Assembly (NCBI RefSeq): GCF_020905335.1
Contig: NZ_JAJJMN010000001.1
Span: 3,720,001 to 3,784,000, forward strand
From: Flavobacterium lipolyticum
GTDB taxonomy: Bacteria; Bacteroidota; Bacteroidia; Flavobacteriales; Flavobacteriaceae
Direction of reading: 5' to 3'
DNA length: 64,000 nucleotides
Shown here: in pieces, positions 45,669 to 55,062 of the stretch
Position numbering within the stretch: position 1 is the first letter of the stretch
How the letters are laid out: every line of letters begins with the position of its first letter
Translations under genes and position numbers: made by a program
Notes under the pieces: generated by a model
The model's database searches: none
What the model saw: only the letters and a program-made list of their open reading frames with translations
What the model was told of the DNA's origin: nothing

Positions 45669-47321
45669 ATGAAAAATAAAATAGTTTGTTTTTTAGCACT
45701 TTTTATGACTTTGTTTTCTTCTCTGGCTTTTGCTCAGAAGGACAGTTCTCAAACATCGAAAACGACTGTTAAAGAAGTAAAATCAAAAGGATATCCCGTA
45801 AAACCGTTTAAAGACACACTTTTTTATGTCTACAATAAAGTAGGTTCTTTTTCGCCCGAAAACAGAGCAAATGCAATTGCAGAAAAGATCAGAAAATTAT
45901 ACGAGGATTCATTCTTTATAGCTGATTCGATTTCGGTTGTACCTTCAGATATTTCTCAGGACATTGTTTATAAGAATGATTTTGTCATCATGTCTGTTTT
46001 AGATGCAGATGCAAAAGCGGAGAATCAAACTGCAGATTTCATTGCAAAGCGAAATTTACACCTGATCAAACGAGCGATTCTGTATCAGAATGACAATTAC
46101 TCCATGCTTCCAAAAAGATTGGGGTATACAGCATTACTGGTTTTAATTATTGGATTTGTTTTGTACTTTGTTGGTAAAGTATTCAGCAGGGTAAAGCTGT
46201 ACATCCTAAAAAATAGCGACCGACACTTTAAAGGATTCAAGTATAATAATATTAATATTCTCTCACCTCAAAAGCAGCAGTTTTTACTCATGCGATTGTA
46301 TAGTGCTATTAAAGTAATAACACTTATTTTAATAGTATATCTTTCATTACCATTATTGTTCAGTATTTTTCCTGCTACCGAAGCTTATACAACTACTTTG
46401 CTGCGTTGGATTCTTTCGCCTGCAAAACTTGCGGTAATGGGATTTGTGGGCTTTCTGCCAAGTTTAGTCACTATAGTGGTTATCATTGTCATTTTTAAAT
46501 ATTCCATAAGAGTGATCAAGTTCTTTTTTGATGAGATAAAAAAAGAGAATATTAAAATTGATGGTTTTTACAGCGATTGGGCAATGCCTACTTTTAACAT
46601 CATTCGTTTTCTGATGCTTGCTTTTATGCTGGTGGTTATATTTCCGTATTTGCCAGGGTCAGATTCTCCAATATTTAAAGGTGTTTCGGTATTTGTTGGG
46701 GTTTTGTTTTCTTTGGGTTCTTCTAATGCGATTGCTAATATGGTGGCGGGTTTGGTAATTACCTATATGCGTCCGTTTAAGATTGGTGATTTTATAAAAA
46801 TTGGTGATGTTAGCGGAGAGGTTATTGAAAAAACGGCTTTGGTAACCCGTGTCAGAACACCTAAATTTGAAGATATTACGATTCCTAATGCAACTGTTTT
46901 ATCAAGTACTTCGACTAATTATTCAGCCAATACAAAACATGCCAATAATGGTTTATTGATTCATACTACCGTTACGATTGGGTATGATGTGCCGTATAAA
47001 GACATTTATAAAGCATTGATTGAAGCTGCTCTAAAAACGGAAATGGTAGAGCAGACACCAAGTCCTTTTGTTTTGCAAACGAGTCTGGATGATTTTTATG
47101 TTTCGTATCAGATCAACGTTTACACTAAAGAACCTACGAAACAGCCCAGGATTTATTCGTCTTTGCATCAAAACATTCAGGATTCGTTTAATGCTGCCGG
47201 AATAGAAATTATGTCTCCACATTACGGAGCACTTCGCGATGGTAATGCGACGACAATTCCTGCAAATTACCTGAACAATGACTATCAAGCACCTCCTTTT
47301 AATGTTAAGAATAAAGGGTAA
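45669..47321 (+). CDS. MscS-family mechanosensitive channel
   Basis: A 550-aa inner-membrane channel. A signal peptide (about residues 1-22) leads to a periplasmic region (about 25-145), four or five helices, and the MscS core: pore helix SLGSSNAIANMVAGLVITYM, then the beta domain (RPFKIGDFIKIGDVSGEVIE) and the C-terminal alpha/beta domain. The role is osmotic safety release. The C-terminal segment ends SPHYGALRDGNATTIP. It stands alone. Confidence 0.9.
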   Translation: MKNKIVCFLALFMTLFSSLAFAQKDSSQTSKTTVKEVKSKGYPVKPFKDTLFYVYNKVGSFSPENRANAIAEKIRKLYEDSFFIADSISVVPSDISQDIVYKNDFVIMSVLDADAKAENQTADFIAKRNLHLIKRAILYQNDNYSMLPKRLGYTALLVLIIGFVLYFVGKVFSRVKLYILKNSDRHFKGFKYNNINILSPQKQQFLLMRLYSAIKVITLILIVYLSLPLLFSIFPATEAYTTTLLRWILSPAKLAVMGFVGFLPSLVTIVVIIVIFKYSIRVIKFFFDEIKKENIKIDGFYSDWAMPTFNIIRFLMLAFMLVVIFPYLPGSDSPIFKGVSVFVGVLFSLGSSNAIANMVAGLVITYMRPFKIGDFIKIGDVSGEVIEKTALVTRVRTPKFEDITIPNATVLSSTSTNYSANTKHANNGLLIHTTVTIGYDVPYKDIYKALIEAALKTEMVEQTPSPFVLQTSLDDFYVSYQINVYTKEPTKQPRIYSSLHQNIQDSFNAAGIEIMSPHYGALRDGNATTIPANYLNNDYQAPPFNVKNKG

Positions 47322-47563
47322 AGCTTTGAATTTCTGTAGGTAATCTTGAAATTTTAACAGTCTTTTGTTTTGTGGTTTATTTTATAAAAATTAACTTTAG
47401 CTAAGAATATGGCAACACTTTTTGTTATAGGGTAAAAATATCTTATGAAAAGCTGACAATAAAAGTACATGTTATAGTGTTTATTTTAATTAGAATGTTT
47501 TTTAGGAATTTATAATAGTGAGGTAATTGTAGTAGTATTTGGATTAATTTTTAAGGAATTATT

Positions 47564-47863
47564 ATGAAGAACGGCCAACTCAGTCAAGAACAAAGCTTAC
47601 AAGTATTTTCTAGTATGATATCAAGTAAAGTTAATAGTGGGTTTATACTCGAAGAAAGGAACGATGAATTGCTATTCGCGGTTTTGAGTAAAGGCGGAAA
47701 AGTAGTAAATCACAGTTTAAACTTTACGATTTTTTGCCTTACCCTCGGATTGTGGTCGTTTGCATGGCTTTATCTGACTATAGAAGCCACCAAGCAAAAG
47801 AAAATATTAGTTGCCATTGACGAAGATGGTTTTCCTTTTGAAGAAAAATGTTTAGTGGCATAA
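47564..47863 (+). CDS. Small single-pass membrane protein of unknown function
   Basis: A 99-aa protein with a polar N-terminal half (MKNGQLSQEQSLQVFSSMIS...) and one hydrophobic hairpin (about residues 55-78: FTIFCLTLGLWSFAWLYLTI), then a short charged tail. No family recognised. The 242-nt spacer upstream (47322-47563) shows no other feature. Confidence 0.6.
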   Translation: MKNGQLSQEQSLQVFSSMISSKVNSGFILEERNDELLFAVLSKGGKVVNHSLNFTIFCLTLGLWSFAWLYLTIEATKQKKILVAIDEDGFPFEEKCLVA

Positions 47864-47880
47864 CAGCTTAAATATGAAAT

Positions 47881-47923
47881 AAAAAATCCAAATCTCAATT
47901 GTAATATTGAGGTTTGGATTTTT
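47881..47923. terminator. Bidirectional terminator between convergent genes
   Basis: A hairpin AAATCCAAATCTCAAT/ATTGAGGTTTGGATTT with A and T runs on both sides, between the gene at 47863 and uvrA. Confidence 0.85.
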
Positions 47924-47945
47924 TATATTGAAATTTTTGTTAAGG

Positions 47946-50741
47946 TTAAAGTTTGTCTTTCAAGTACACTCCAGTAACCGATTCTTTTACTTTTACAATA
48001 TCTTCGGGAGTTCCTGCAGCTAGTAGATGACCGCCATTTTCACCACCTTCCGGTCCCAAATCAATAATCCAGTCGGCACATTTTATGAGGTCAAGATTGT
48101 GTTCAATGACAATTATAGAATGTCCTTTTTCGATTAAGGCATCAAAGGAAGTCATTAATTTTTTAATGTCATGAAAATGCAAGCCGGTTGTTGGCTCATC
48201 AAAAACAAATAAGGCTTTATCTTTTGTAGCTCCTTTGACTAAAAAAGAAGCCAGTTTAATACGCTGTGCTTCACCGCCCGAAAGAGTAGAAGAGGATTGT
48301 CCTAACTGTACATATCCTAAGCCTACATCCTGCAAGGGCTGTAACTTCTGAGTAATTTTGGATTGTTTATTCTTGTCGAAAAAAGCAATTGCATCATCAA
48401 TGGTCATCGTCAGAATATCGTTGATGTTTTTTTCATCGAAATTAATCTCTAGAATTTCTTTTTTGAAACGTTTTCCTCCACAGGTTTCACACGGTAGTGA
48501 AACATCGGCCATAAAGACCATCTCGACATTTATTGAGCCTTCTCCTTTGCAAGTTTCGCAACGGCCGCCATCGACGTTAAAAGAGAAGTGTTTGGCCTGA
48601 TATCCTCTTACTTTGGAGAGTTTTTCTTTAGCATACAAGTCCCGAATATCATCGTAGGCTTTGATATAAGTTACCGGATTGGATCTTGAACTTCTTCCAA
48701 TTGGGTTCTGATCGACATATTCGATATGTTTGATTTGCGAAAACGAACCTTTTAGTTCACTAAACTGACCTGCTTTTTCCGCAGCACTGTCCAGTTTTTT
48801 CTGCATGGCCGGGAACAGTATCTTTTTAATCAATGTACTTTTTCCACTTCCGGAAACTCCGGTAATGACCGTTAAAACGTCTAATGGAAAAGTGACATTA
48901 ATATTTTTTAAGTTGTTCTCTCTTGCTCCTACAATGTCAATATGGTTTTTGAATTTACGTCTTCTTTTCGGAACAGAAATTTCTAAATCACCGTTCAGAT
49001 ATTGGGCGGTTAGTGAATCTGATTTCAAGATTTCTTTATATGTACCCTGAGCGACCAGTTTTCCACCAAATGTACCCGCTTCGGGACCAATATCAATAAT
49101 CATATCGGCGGCTTTCATAATATCTTCGTCGTGCTCAACTACGATTACCGTATTGCCCAGATCACGAAGTGACAATAGAACTTTAATTAACCTTTCAGAA
49201 TCTTTTGGGTGCAGACCAATACTGGGTTCATCCAGAATGTACATAGATCCAACCAGGCTGCTTCCCAAAGAAGTAGCAAGATTGATACGTTGCGACTCAC
49301 CGCCTGAAAGTGTTGCCGAATTTCGATTTAAAGTCAGGTAATCTAAACCAACTTCAGTTAAAAAAGACAAACGATTGTTGATTTCGACCATTAATCGTTT
49401 TGCAATTTGCTGTTCGTAAACATTTAGATCAATGTTTTTGAAAAAAGTAACTAAATGTTTGATGGGCAAATCGACTAAATCTGAGACCGTTTTACCGTTT
49501 ATTTTTACATAAGATGCTTCTTCGCGCAAGCGTTTGCCACGGCAGGCATGACATTTTGTTTTTCCACGGTAGCGGGACAACATTACGCGGTTTTGGATTT
49601 TATAGTTTTTCTCTTCAAGTTCTTTAAAAAAATCATTTAGACCTTGAAAATATTGGTTTCCTTTCCAGATTAGATCTTTCTGTTCTTCTGAAAGTTCGAA
49701 GAAAGGTTTGTGAATAGGAAAATCAAATTTATAAGCATGTTTGACCAGTTCGTCTTTGTACCAGCTCATACTTTCACCTCTCCAGGGGTAAATGGCGCTT
49801 TCGAAAACGGACAGAGAAGTATTTGGAATCACCAAATCAGCATCGATGCCAATAATATTTCCGTAGCCTTCACAAACCGGACAGGCTCCGTAGGGGTTGT
49901 TGAAACTGAATAAATGAACGTTAGGCTCTAAAAAAGTAATTCCGTCAAGCTCAAAATTATTCGAGTAAGAGAATTTTTTATCGGAGTTCAGTTCTTGTAA
50001 AAAACAAATGCCTTTTCCTTCAAAAAAAGCGGTCTGTACTGCATCGGCGAGGCGATTGTAGAATTCTTCTTCCTCTTTAACCACAATTCGGTCAATAATG
50101 AGCAGTATATCTTTATTGTCTAACTGATGAATGTCTGAAGATGTAAAATCATCCAGACGAACCATTTCATTATGAACTAAAATACGAGCAAAACCTTGCT
50201 GAAGCAGTACTTTCAGTTTGTCTTCCAATTGTCTGCCTTCTTCAAGATGAATAGGGGCAAGGAGGAGCCATTTACTGTCCAATTCTAAAGTTTTTACATC
50301 GGCAATCACATCTGTTACCGTATTTTTCTTTACTTCCTGACCTGAAACAGGTGAATAGGTACGACCAATTCGGGCATAAAGCAATTTCATATAATCGTAA
50401 ATCTCTGTTGAAGTCCCCACAGTAGAACGCGCATTGGTGGTGTTAACCTTTTGCTCAATTGCAATGGCAGGCGCAATACCTTTAATGTATTCTACTTTTG
50501 GCTTGTCCAGACGCCCCAAAAACTGACGCGCATACGAAGATAAGCTTTCGACATAACGACGCTGCCCTTCGGCATACAAGGTATCGAATGCAAGACTCGA
50601 CTTACCTGATCCTGAAAGGCCTGTAATAACAACTAGTTTATTTCGGGGTATTGCTACATCTACATTTTTTAAATTATGTACCTGTGCGCCTTTAATGATA
50701 ATATTATGTTTTGGGTCGAGTGTCGAAAGATCAATTTGCAT
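47946..50741 (-). CDS. uvrA: Excinuclease ABC subunit A
   Basis: DNA damage recognition ATPase of nucleotide excision repair, 931 aa. Two ABC ATPase halves each show Walker A (GLSGSGKSSLAFDT and GVSGSGKSTLIKK), signature and Walker B motifs. Zinc-finger cysteines appear as CPVCEGYG, KCHACRGKR, CETCKGEG and CETCGGKRF. I start at ATG 50741 (MQIDLSTLDPKHN); the TTG at 50753 abuts the promoter. The leader is only about 13 nt, judged from the -7 element. Confidence 0.97.
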   Translation of the reverse strand: MQIDLSTLDPKHNIIIKGAQVHNLKNVDVAIPRNKLVVITGLSGSGKSSLAFDTLYAEGQRRYVESLSSYARQFLGRLDKPKVEYIKGIAPAIAIEQKVNTTNARSTVGTSTEIYDYMKLLYARIGRTYSPVSGQEVKKNTVTDVIADVKTLELDSKWLLLAPIHLEEGRQLEDKLKVLLQQGFARILVHNEMVRLDDFTSSDIHQLDNKDILLIIDRIVVKEEEEFYNRLADAVQTAFFEGKGICFLQELNSDKKFSYSNNFELDGITFLEPNVHLFSFNNPYGACPVCEGYGNIIGIDADLVIPNTSLSVFESAIYPWRGESMSWYKDELVKHAYKFDFPIHKPFFELSEEQKDLIWKGNQYFQGLNDFFKELEEKNYKIQNRVMLSRYRGKTKCHACRGKRLREEASYVKINGKTVSDLVDLPIKHLVTFFKNIDLNVYEQQIAKRLMVEINNRLSFLTEVGLDYLTLNRNSATLSGGESQRINLATSLGSSLVGSMYILDEPSIGLHPKDSERLIKVLLSLRDLGNTVIVVEHDEDIMKAADMIIDIGPEAGTFGGKLVAQGTYKEILKSDSLTAQYLNGDLEISVPKRRRKFKNHIDIVGARENNLKNINVTFPLDVLTVITGVSGSGKSTLIKKILFPAMQKKLDSAAEKAGQFSELKGSFSQIKHIEYVDQNPIGRSSRSNPVTYIKAYDDIRDLYAKEKLSKVRGYQAKHFSFNVDGGRCETCKGEGSINVEMVFMADVSLPCETCGGKRFKKEILEINFDEKNINDILTMTIDDAIAFFDKNKQSKITQKLQPLQDVGLGYVQLGQSSSTLSGGEAQRIKLASFLVKGATKDKALFVFDEPTTGLHFHDIKKLMTSFDALIEKGHSIIVIEHNLDLIKCADWIIDLGPEGGENGGHLLAAGTPEDIVKVKESVTGVYLKDKL

Positions 50742-50759
50742 AAAAAAAGTCAATTTCTA

Positions 50760-50767
50760 CAAAAGTA
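50760..50767 (-). promoter_or_regulatory. -7 element TACTTTTG of uvrA
   Basis: TAnnTTTG match on the minus strand, 18 nt upstream of the start ATG. It implies a leader of roughly a dozen nucleotides. Confidence 0.6.
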
Positions 50768-51125
50768 ATCAATTTTGATTGCAATTTTGTCAATCAGATT
50801 GTTCCAAATTCTAACAGAATTCAGATGTACAAAATCAAAAGATTTAGAATTCAAAACTGATCAGATCGATGTGAGAGAAATAATAAAGGCAATTTGAGAA
50901 AAAATTAGCGATAGAATTTTCTTTCTAAATTAATAAAAAAAACATGTGAAATATATGTAACTACTTGTTTGTTAGGTTTTTAGTTGTTGTTATTTGAGTT
51001 AAAAGAGTATTGGATTAGGGGTGTTTTTGCCTGAGATAGAACAAAAACGAAGTGTGTCCTGCAATAATTAACAATTTATTGTTAATTATTCGCCTTTTTG
51101 TTTGCTTTTTAAAATATTAATTTGT

Positions 51126-51133
51126 TAAATTTG
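51126..51133 (+). promoter_or_regulatory. -7-like element TAAATTTG of the sigma factor gene
   Basis: TAnnTTTG match about 107 nt upstream of the start, preceded 20-odd nt upstream by TTG. It implies a leader of about 100 nt. Confidence 0.5.
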
Positions 51134-51185
51134 ATCAAAATATTAACACTAGTCCATAACCCAAAAGCCACGCCTATAAAATAAA

Positions 51186-51237
51186 ACTACTTTTTATAAA
51201 ATTACTCCAAATTTTAAATAGAAACTAAAAAAGTAGT
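51186..51237 (+). promoter_or_regulatory. Leader hairpin abutting the sigma factor start codon
   Basis: ACTACTTTTT (51186-51195) is exactly complementary to AAAAAGTAGT (51228-51237). The second arm ends three bases before ATG 51241, so pairing would cover the ribosome binding region. Confidence 0.5.
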
Positions 51238-51240
51238 ATT

Positions 51241-51825
51241 ATGGCTGATGTGCATATTCCTGACGCTCTATTGGTAAAAAATTATGTTGAAGGCAACGAA
51301 AATGCCCTTGCAACATTAATTAAAAGGCACGAGTCTAAGATATATGGATTTATATATTCAAAGATTGCGGATAGAGATATTTCAAATGATATTTTTCAAG
51401 ACACTTTCATTAAGGTAATCAAAACCTTAAAAAGTAATTCCTATAATGAAGAAGGTAAATTTCTGCCTTGGGTGATGCGTATTTCCCATAATCTGATTGT
51501 GGATCACTTTCGTAAAACCAAAAAAATGCCAATGTACAGAGAAACAGAAGAGTTTTCGATATTCTCTGTCATGTCTGATGATTCTTTGACTATTGAGAAT
51601 AAAATGATTTTTGATCAGGTCGAGGTTGATTTAAAAAGAATCATCGAAGAGTTGCCGGAAGATCAGAAAGAGGTGTTGGTGATGCGTATGTATCAGGATA
51701 TGAGTTTTAAGGAAATTTCAGAGCTTACAGATGTGAGTATCAATACAGCATTAGGAAGAATGCGGTATGCTTTGATGAATTTGAGAAAAATAATTGATAA
51801 ACATCAAATTATTTTAACCAATTAA
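51241..51825 (+). CDS. ECF-type RNA polymerase sigma factor
   Basis: A 194-aa sigma-70 family protein. Region 2 is visible in SNDIFQDTFIKVIKTLK and FLPWVMRISHNLIVDHFR. Region 4 is visible in LPEDQKEVLVMRMYQDMSF followed by KEISELTDVSINTALGRMR. No anti-sigma gene follows; instead a 47-aa gene lies 50 nt downstream, followed by a terminator. Control may act at the leader hairpin instead. Confidence 0.92.
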   Translation: MADVHIPDALLVKNYVEGNENALATLIKRHESKIYGFIYSKIADRDISNDIFQDTFIKVIKTLKSNSYNEEGKFLPWVMRISHNLIVDHFRKTKKMPMYRETEEFSIFSVMSDDSLTIENKMIFDQVEVDLKRIIEELPEDQKEVLVMRMYQDMSFKEISELTDVSINTALGRMRYALMNLRKIIDKHQIILTN

Positions 51826-51875
51826 TACTAATTCAGGTATTGCTTCGTTATACTAGTATAAAACGTTTTGATGGT

Positions 51876-52019
51876 ATGGCGAAAATTTACTCTAAAAAGG
51901 CATTAGCTTCTAAAGATTTAAAACCAAAAAAAGAAGTTATTTCTTTTTTACTTAGTTATTCACAAGCCTTGAAAGTTGTGAAAATTGAAGATAAGAGTTT
52001 TGAAATTATAGCTAATTAA
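51876..52019 (+). CDS. 47-aa small protein downstream of the sigma factor
   Basis: ATG 51876 opens MAKIYSKKALASKDLKPKKE and ends KSFEIIAN. It is basic at the N-terminus, with an amphipathic helix (EVISFLLSYSQALKVVK) in the middle. It lies between the sigma factor and a good terminator, so it is probably co-transcribed. The size and position suggest a regulator of the sigma factor, but there is no direct evidence. Confidence 0.62.
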   Translation: MAKIYSKKALASKDLKPKKEVISFLLSYSQALKVVKIEDKSFEIIAN

Positions 52020-52691
52020 ACAGCCCACTACATTTGTCGGATGTTTGTTTCGAAAGAAAAAACCAGATGGTCGTTCTGGTTAAAAGCTCACTATTTGCAT
52101 GTAAAGGCAGGTAGTGAGTTTTTTTTTTTTGTTCAGTTGGTCCGTGGCAAAGAATGGGAGGAATTCTTTTGAGTTTGAAATCAGTAATTTTTTACAAAAC
52201 CTAACTTACAGTAAGGGTCAGATATTCAGGTTGTAAAGCTTTGTATTTTGGCTTGTGTCTTTTGATTGATGTAAAAAGAAGCCTTCAGATTTTGGTCGGG
52301 TATTTTGTTAAATTTCTGTGTTTTGTTTGAATTTCATTTATTTATTTTATATTTAGCTTTATTATAGTTAAAAAGCGGATTTTTATTCAATGAATTTGCT
52401 CTATATAGATGATTTGTGTATTAAAAAACTTTCAATATATAGAAAAGTTCATTTAAGAGGATTCTTTTATAAGTCTAACCAAAAACCAAAAAATTGATGA
52501 AGAAAAACTACCCACACTTTGTTTCGTTTGTTGTTTCTGCTGGTATTTTGTAAAGAATAGCAAGAATGATGAGTTGTTGTCAGGTGTCTAAGCGGATGTA
52601 GTATTAATCTTTACTGCCTTCGTTTGGATGTTTTTGATAGTGTCTCATTGGATTACCCTAAAATCTATTAAACAACTAAACCAAACCGAAA
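52020..52691. other. Gene-poor spacer between the sigma operon and TPR gene
   Basis: Apart from the terminator at 52087-52131, I see no convincing gene or repeat. An 18-codon frame at 52498 (MKKNYPHFVSFVVSAGIL) looks like a truncated secretion signal and may be a gene relic. The stretch is strongly AT-rich and may carry regulatory sites for the downstream gene. Confidence 0.5.
52087..52131 (+). terminator. Terminator after the sigma factor operon
   Basis: CTCACTA pairs with TAGTGAG (52087-52118), followed by a run of 13-14 T. Confidence 0.85.
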
Positions 52692-53756
52692 ATGAAAAAG
52701 AATCTAAAAATAGTATCATTATTCCTAATGATAAGTATTGGAGTGTTTGCTCAAAAAGAAGAATTAAAAGAGGCACAATCTTATTATGCTAAAGGGAAAA
52801 ACCAGGAAGCATTAGCCGTTTTAAAAAAAATAGAATATCAAATATTAAATGCACCGGACGAGGTAAAGACGGATTATTTTTTTACAAAAGGTAATGTTTA
52901 TAAGGATCTCGCAACAAAAAATGTCGATGCTGCAAGTAATTTTGCATTGGCATCAGCAGCCTATCAGGATGTGTTATTGTATGAAAACGAATCCCGAAAT
53001 TATAAGTATGCTTTTAAAGCGAGTTCTGCGTTGAAAGAAATGAAGTTTAAATTGGTTGATGGTGCTTATAATGATTATAAAATTGGAAAATTTAAGGAAA
53101 GTGCCGATAAGAGTTACGAAGTATATTTGTTTGATAAAAAAGATACTTTAAACTTGTTTAATGCGGCCTCTTCTTCTTTGGCAGGTAAGGATTATAACGC
53201 TGCCATAAAGTATTTTGAGGAGCTGAAAAAAATAAACTATTCCGGAAAAGGGATGGTTTTTTATGCTACAAATAAAAAAACAAAACAGGAAGAAGTATTT
53301 ATTTCGATGAGTGCAAGAGAATCTAGTATTAATGAAGGTTTATATGAAAAACCAAGAAATTTTAATCCGCCTTCTAAGAAAGAAGAGATTCTGGTTTCTT
53401 TAGGCTTTTCTTATCTGGAGAGAAATGATTTTCGCAATGCGGAGAAATACTATGAAGATGGATTAAAAATCAATCAGGATTGTTTAACCTGTTGCTTAAA
53501 TTTGGCTTATGTTAAAGTGCAGTTTAGAAAAGAAATTCAGGATCAGATGTCATCATTGGGGACCAGTGTCAATGAAATGAAACAATTTGATAAATTAGAT
53601 GCTCAGAAAGACGAAGTGGTAAAAAGTGCCATTCCGTATCTTAAAAAAGCACTGGTGATTGAGCCTAAAAATGAAAATGCTGTAAAATCGCTCTTAGGTA
53701 TTTACAGATCGTTGAATATGACAAAAGAATACAATGCTCTTAAAGGAAGCATGTAA
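52692..53756 (+). CDS. Exported TPR-repeat protein
   Basis: A 354-aa protein with a signal peptide (MKKNLKIVSLFLMISIGVFAQ) followed by tetratricopeptide-like helical pairs throughout. Examples are EAQSYYAKGKNQEALAVLK, NLFNAASSSLAGKDYNAAI and LGFSYLERNDFRNAEKYYE. Such proteins mediate protein contacts, here in the periplasm. A Cys-Cys pair in QDCLTCCLNLAY is unusual for a TPR. Partner unknown. Confidence 0.8.
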   Translation: MKKNLKIVSLFLMISIGVFAQKEELKEAQSYYAKGKNQEALAVLKKIEYQILNAPDEVKTDYFFTKGNVYKDLATKNVDAASNFALASAAYQDVLLYENESRNYKYAFKASSALKEMKFKLVDGAYNDYKIGKFKESADKSYEVYLFDKKDTLNLFNAASSSLAGKDYNAAIKYFEELKKINYSGKGMVFYATNKKTKQEEVFISMSARESSINEGLYEKPRNFNPPSKKEEILVSLGFSYLERNDFRNAEKYYEDGLKINQDCLTCCLNLAYVKVQFRKEIQDQMSSLGTSVNEMKQFDKLDAQKDEVVKSAIPYLKKALVIEPKNENAVKSLLGIYRSLNMTKEYNALKGSM

Positions 53757-53765
53757 AAATAATAG

Positions 53766-53799
53766 GGAAGCTGCTAAACTTTCTTTTTAGCAGCTTCTT
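53766..53799. terminator. Hairpin terminator overlapping the nth 3' end
   Basis: GAAGCTGCTAAA pairs with TTTAGCAGCTTC. The right arm lies inside the last codons of nth (minus strand), so one hairpin serves both converging genes. Confidence 0.7.
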
Positions 53800-54430
53800 C
53801 TAATATCGATTTTTTACCAACAGTTCGGGTAATAATATCTTTTTCTAAATCCCATCCTCTTGCCGGGGAATATTCACGTCCGTACCAGATAATCTGTAGG
53901 TGCAGGTCATTCCATAATTCTTTAGGAAATAATCTTTTAGCATCTTTTTCCGTCTGTACTACATTTTTTCCGTTTGAAAGATTCCATCGGTACATTAATC
54001 GGTGGATGTGTGTGTCAACTGGAAAGGCAGGAACACCAAAAGCCTGTGACATCACTACACTTGCTGTTTTATGTCCAACTGCCGGCAAAGCTTCCAAAGC
54101 TTCAAAATCTTGTGGAACTTCACCATTGTGTTTGTCAATCAAAATATGTGATAATCCATGAATTCCTTTAGATTTCATTGGAGATAAACCGCAAGGGCGA
54201 ATGATTTCTTTAATTTCTTCAACCGACATTTTAATCATGTCATACGGATTATCTGCTTTTGCGAAAAGTATAGGGGTAATTTGGTTTACACGAACATCAG
54301 TGCATTGTGCCGAAAGTAAAACTGCAATTAATAAGGTGTAAGGGTCTTTATGGTCTAATGGTACAGGTATAGTGGGGTAGAGTTCTTTTAACGTATTTAT
54401 AACAAATGTTACTCGGGCTTCTTTATTCAT
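53774..54430 (-). CDS. nth: Endonuclease III without the Fe-S cluster cysteines
   Basis: A 218-aa base excision repair glycosylase/AP-lyase. The helix-hairpin-helix motif LPAVGHKTASVV holds the catalytic Lys K121, and the partner Asp D139 is in PVDTHIHRLMYRWN, matching K120/D138 of E. coli. The C-terminal Cys-x6-Cys-x2-Cys-x5-Cys loop that binds the [4Fe-4S] cluster in E. coli Nth is absent: the region reads IWYGREYSPARGWDLEKDI, with no cysteine. It should remain catalytically plausible but without redox cluster. The only cysteines lie at positions 43 and 80. Confidence 0.93.
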   Translation of the reverse strand: MNKEARVTFVINTLKELYPTIPVPLDHKDPYTLLIAVLLSAQCTDVRVNQITPILFAKADNPYDMIKMSVEEIKEIIRPCGLSPMKSKGIHGLSHILIDKHNGEVPQDFEALEALPAVGHKTASVVMSQAFGVPAFPVDTHIHRLMYRWNLSNGKNVVQTEKDAKRLFPKELWNDLHLQIIWYGREYSPARGWDLEKDIITRTVGKKSILEEAAKKKV

Positions 54431-54544
54431 TTCCGTAAATTTAATCCCGTAAAAATAGTATTATTTTAATTGTGAATTGTAAAATGTACATTGTAAAATG
54501 TGATAGGTGAATGGTTGATTGTGGGGAATGAATTATTTTTAAGT

Positions 54545-54606
54545 TGCAATCGAACAATCGAATAATCTAATAATCTAAGAGGTCTAACAATCTAATAATC
54601 TAAATA
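54545..54606. repeat. AT-rich degenerate repeat upstream of bcp
   Basis: Several near-repeats of AATCTAAT (AATAATCTAATAATCTAAGAG...) lead up to the bcp start. Similar AT-rich runs lie at about 18655-18690, 44066-44100 and 60785-60842. Confidence 0.5.
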
Positions 54607-54607
54607 A

Positions 54608-55060
54608 ATGGTAACATTACAAAAAGGCGATAAAGCACCAAATTTCTCAGGAGTAGATCAGGATGGGAAAACACATAAACTGGCAGATTACGTCGGAAAG
54701 AAATTGGTCGTTTTCTTTTATCCAAAGGCAAGTACTCCCGGATGTACAGCTGAGGCTTGTGATTTAAGAGATAATTTTGAGCGTTTTAAGGCGAATAATT
54801 ACGAACTTCTGGGTGTTAGTGCTGACAGTCAGAAAGCACAGTTAAAATTTAAAGATAAGTACGAGTTTCCTTTTCCGTTATTGGCAGACGAAGATAAATC
54901 TGTAATTAATGCGTTTGGGGTTTGGGGGCCTAAGAAGTTTATGGGGAAAGAGTATGACGGAATCCACAGAACCACTTTTGTAATAGACGAAAACGGAATT
55001 ATTGACGAGGTAATCGAAAAAGTGAAAACGAAAGAACACACTGCACAGATTTTGAAGTAA
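54608..55060 (+). CDS. bcp: Thioredoxin-dependent thiol peroxidase (Bcp/PrxQ)
   Basis: A 150-aa peroxiredoxin reducing hydroperoxides with electrons from thioredoxin. The peroxidatic Cys C46 and resolving Cys C51 lie in ASTPGCTAEACDLRDNF, the two-Cys PrxQ pattern with a five-residue spacing. The N-terminus KGDKAPNFSGVDQDGKT is typical. It is followed by a CAGTCTCAG-family element and a terminator. Confidence 0.95.
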   Translation: MVTLQKGDKAPNFSGVDQDGKTHKLADYVGKKLVVFFYPKASTPGCTAEACDLRDNFERFKANNYELLGVSADSQKAQLKFKDKYEFPFPLLADEDKSVINAFGVWGPKKFMGKEYDGIHRTTFVIDENGIIDEVIEKVKTKEHTAQILK

Positions 55061-55062
55061 AA

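Larger units (their letters stand above)
50742..51240. other. Spacer between uvrA and the sigma factor gene
   Basis: No gene seen. It holds the uvrA promoter (50760-50767), a perfect palindrome AATAATTAACAA/TTGTTAATTATT at 51063-51090, a TAAATTTG -7-like element near 51126-51133, and a 10-bp inverted repeat next to the sigma factor start (51186-51237). Confidence 0.6.
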
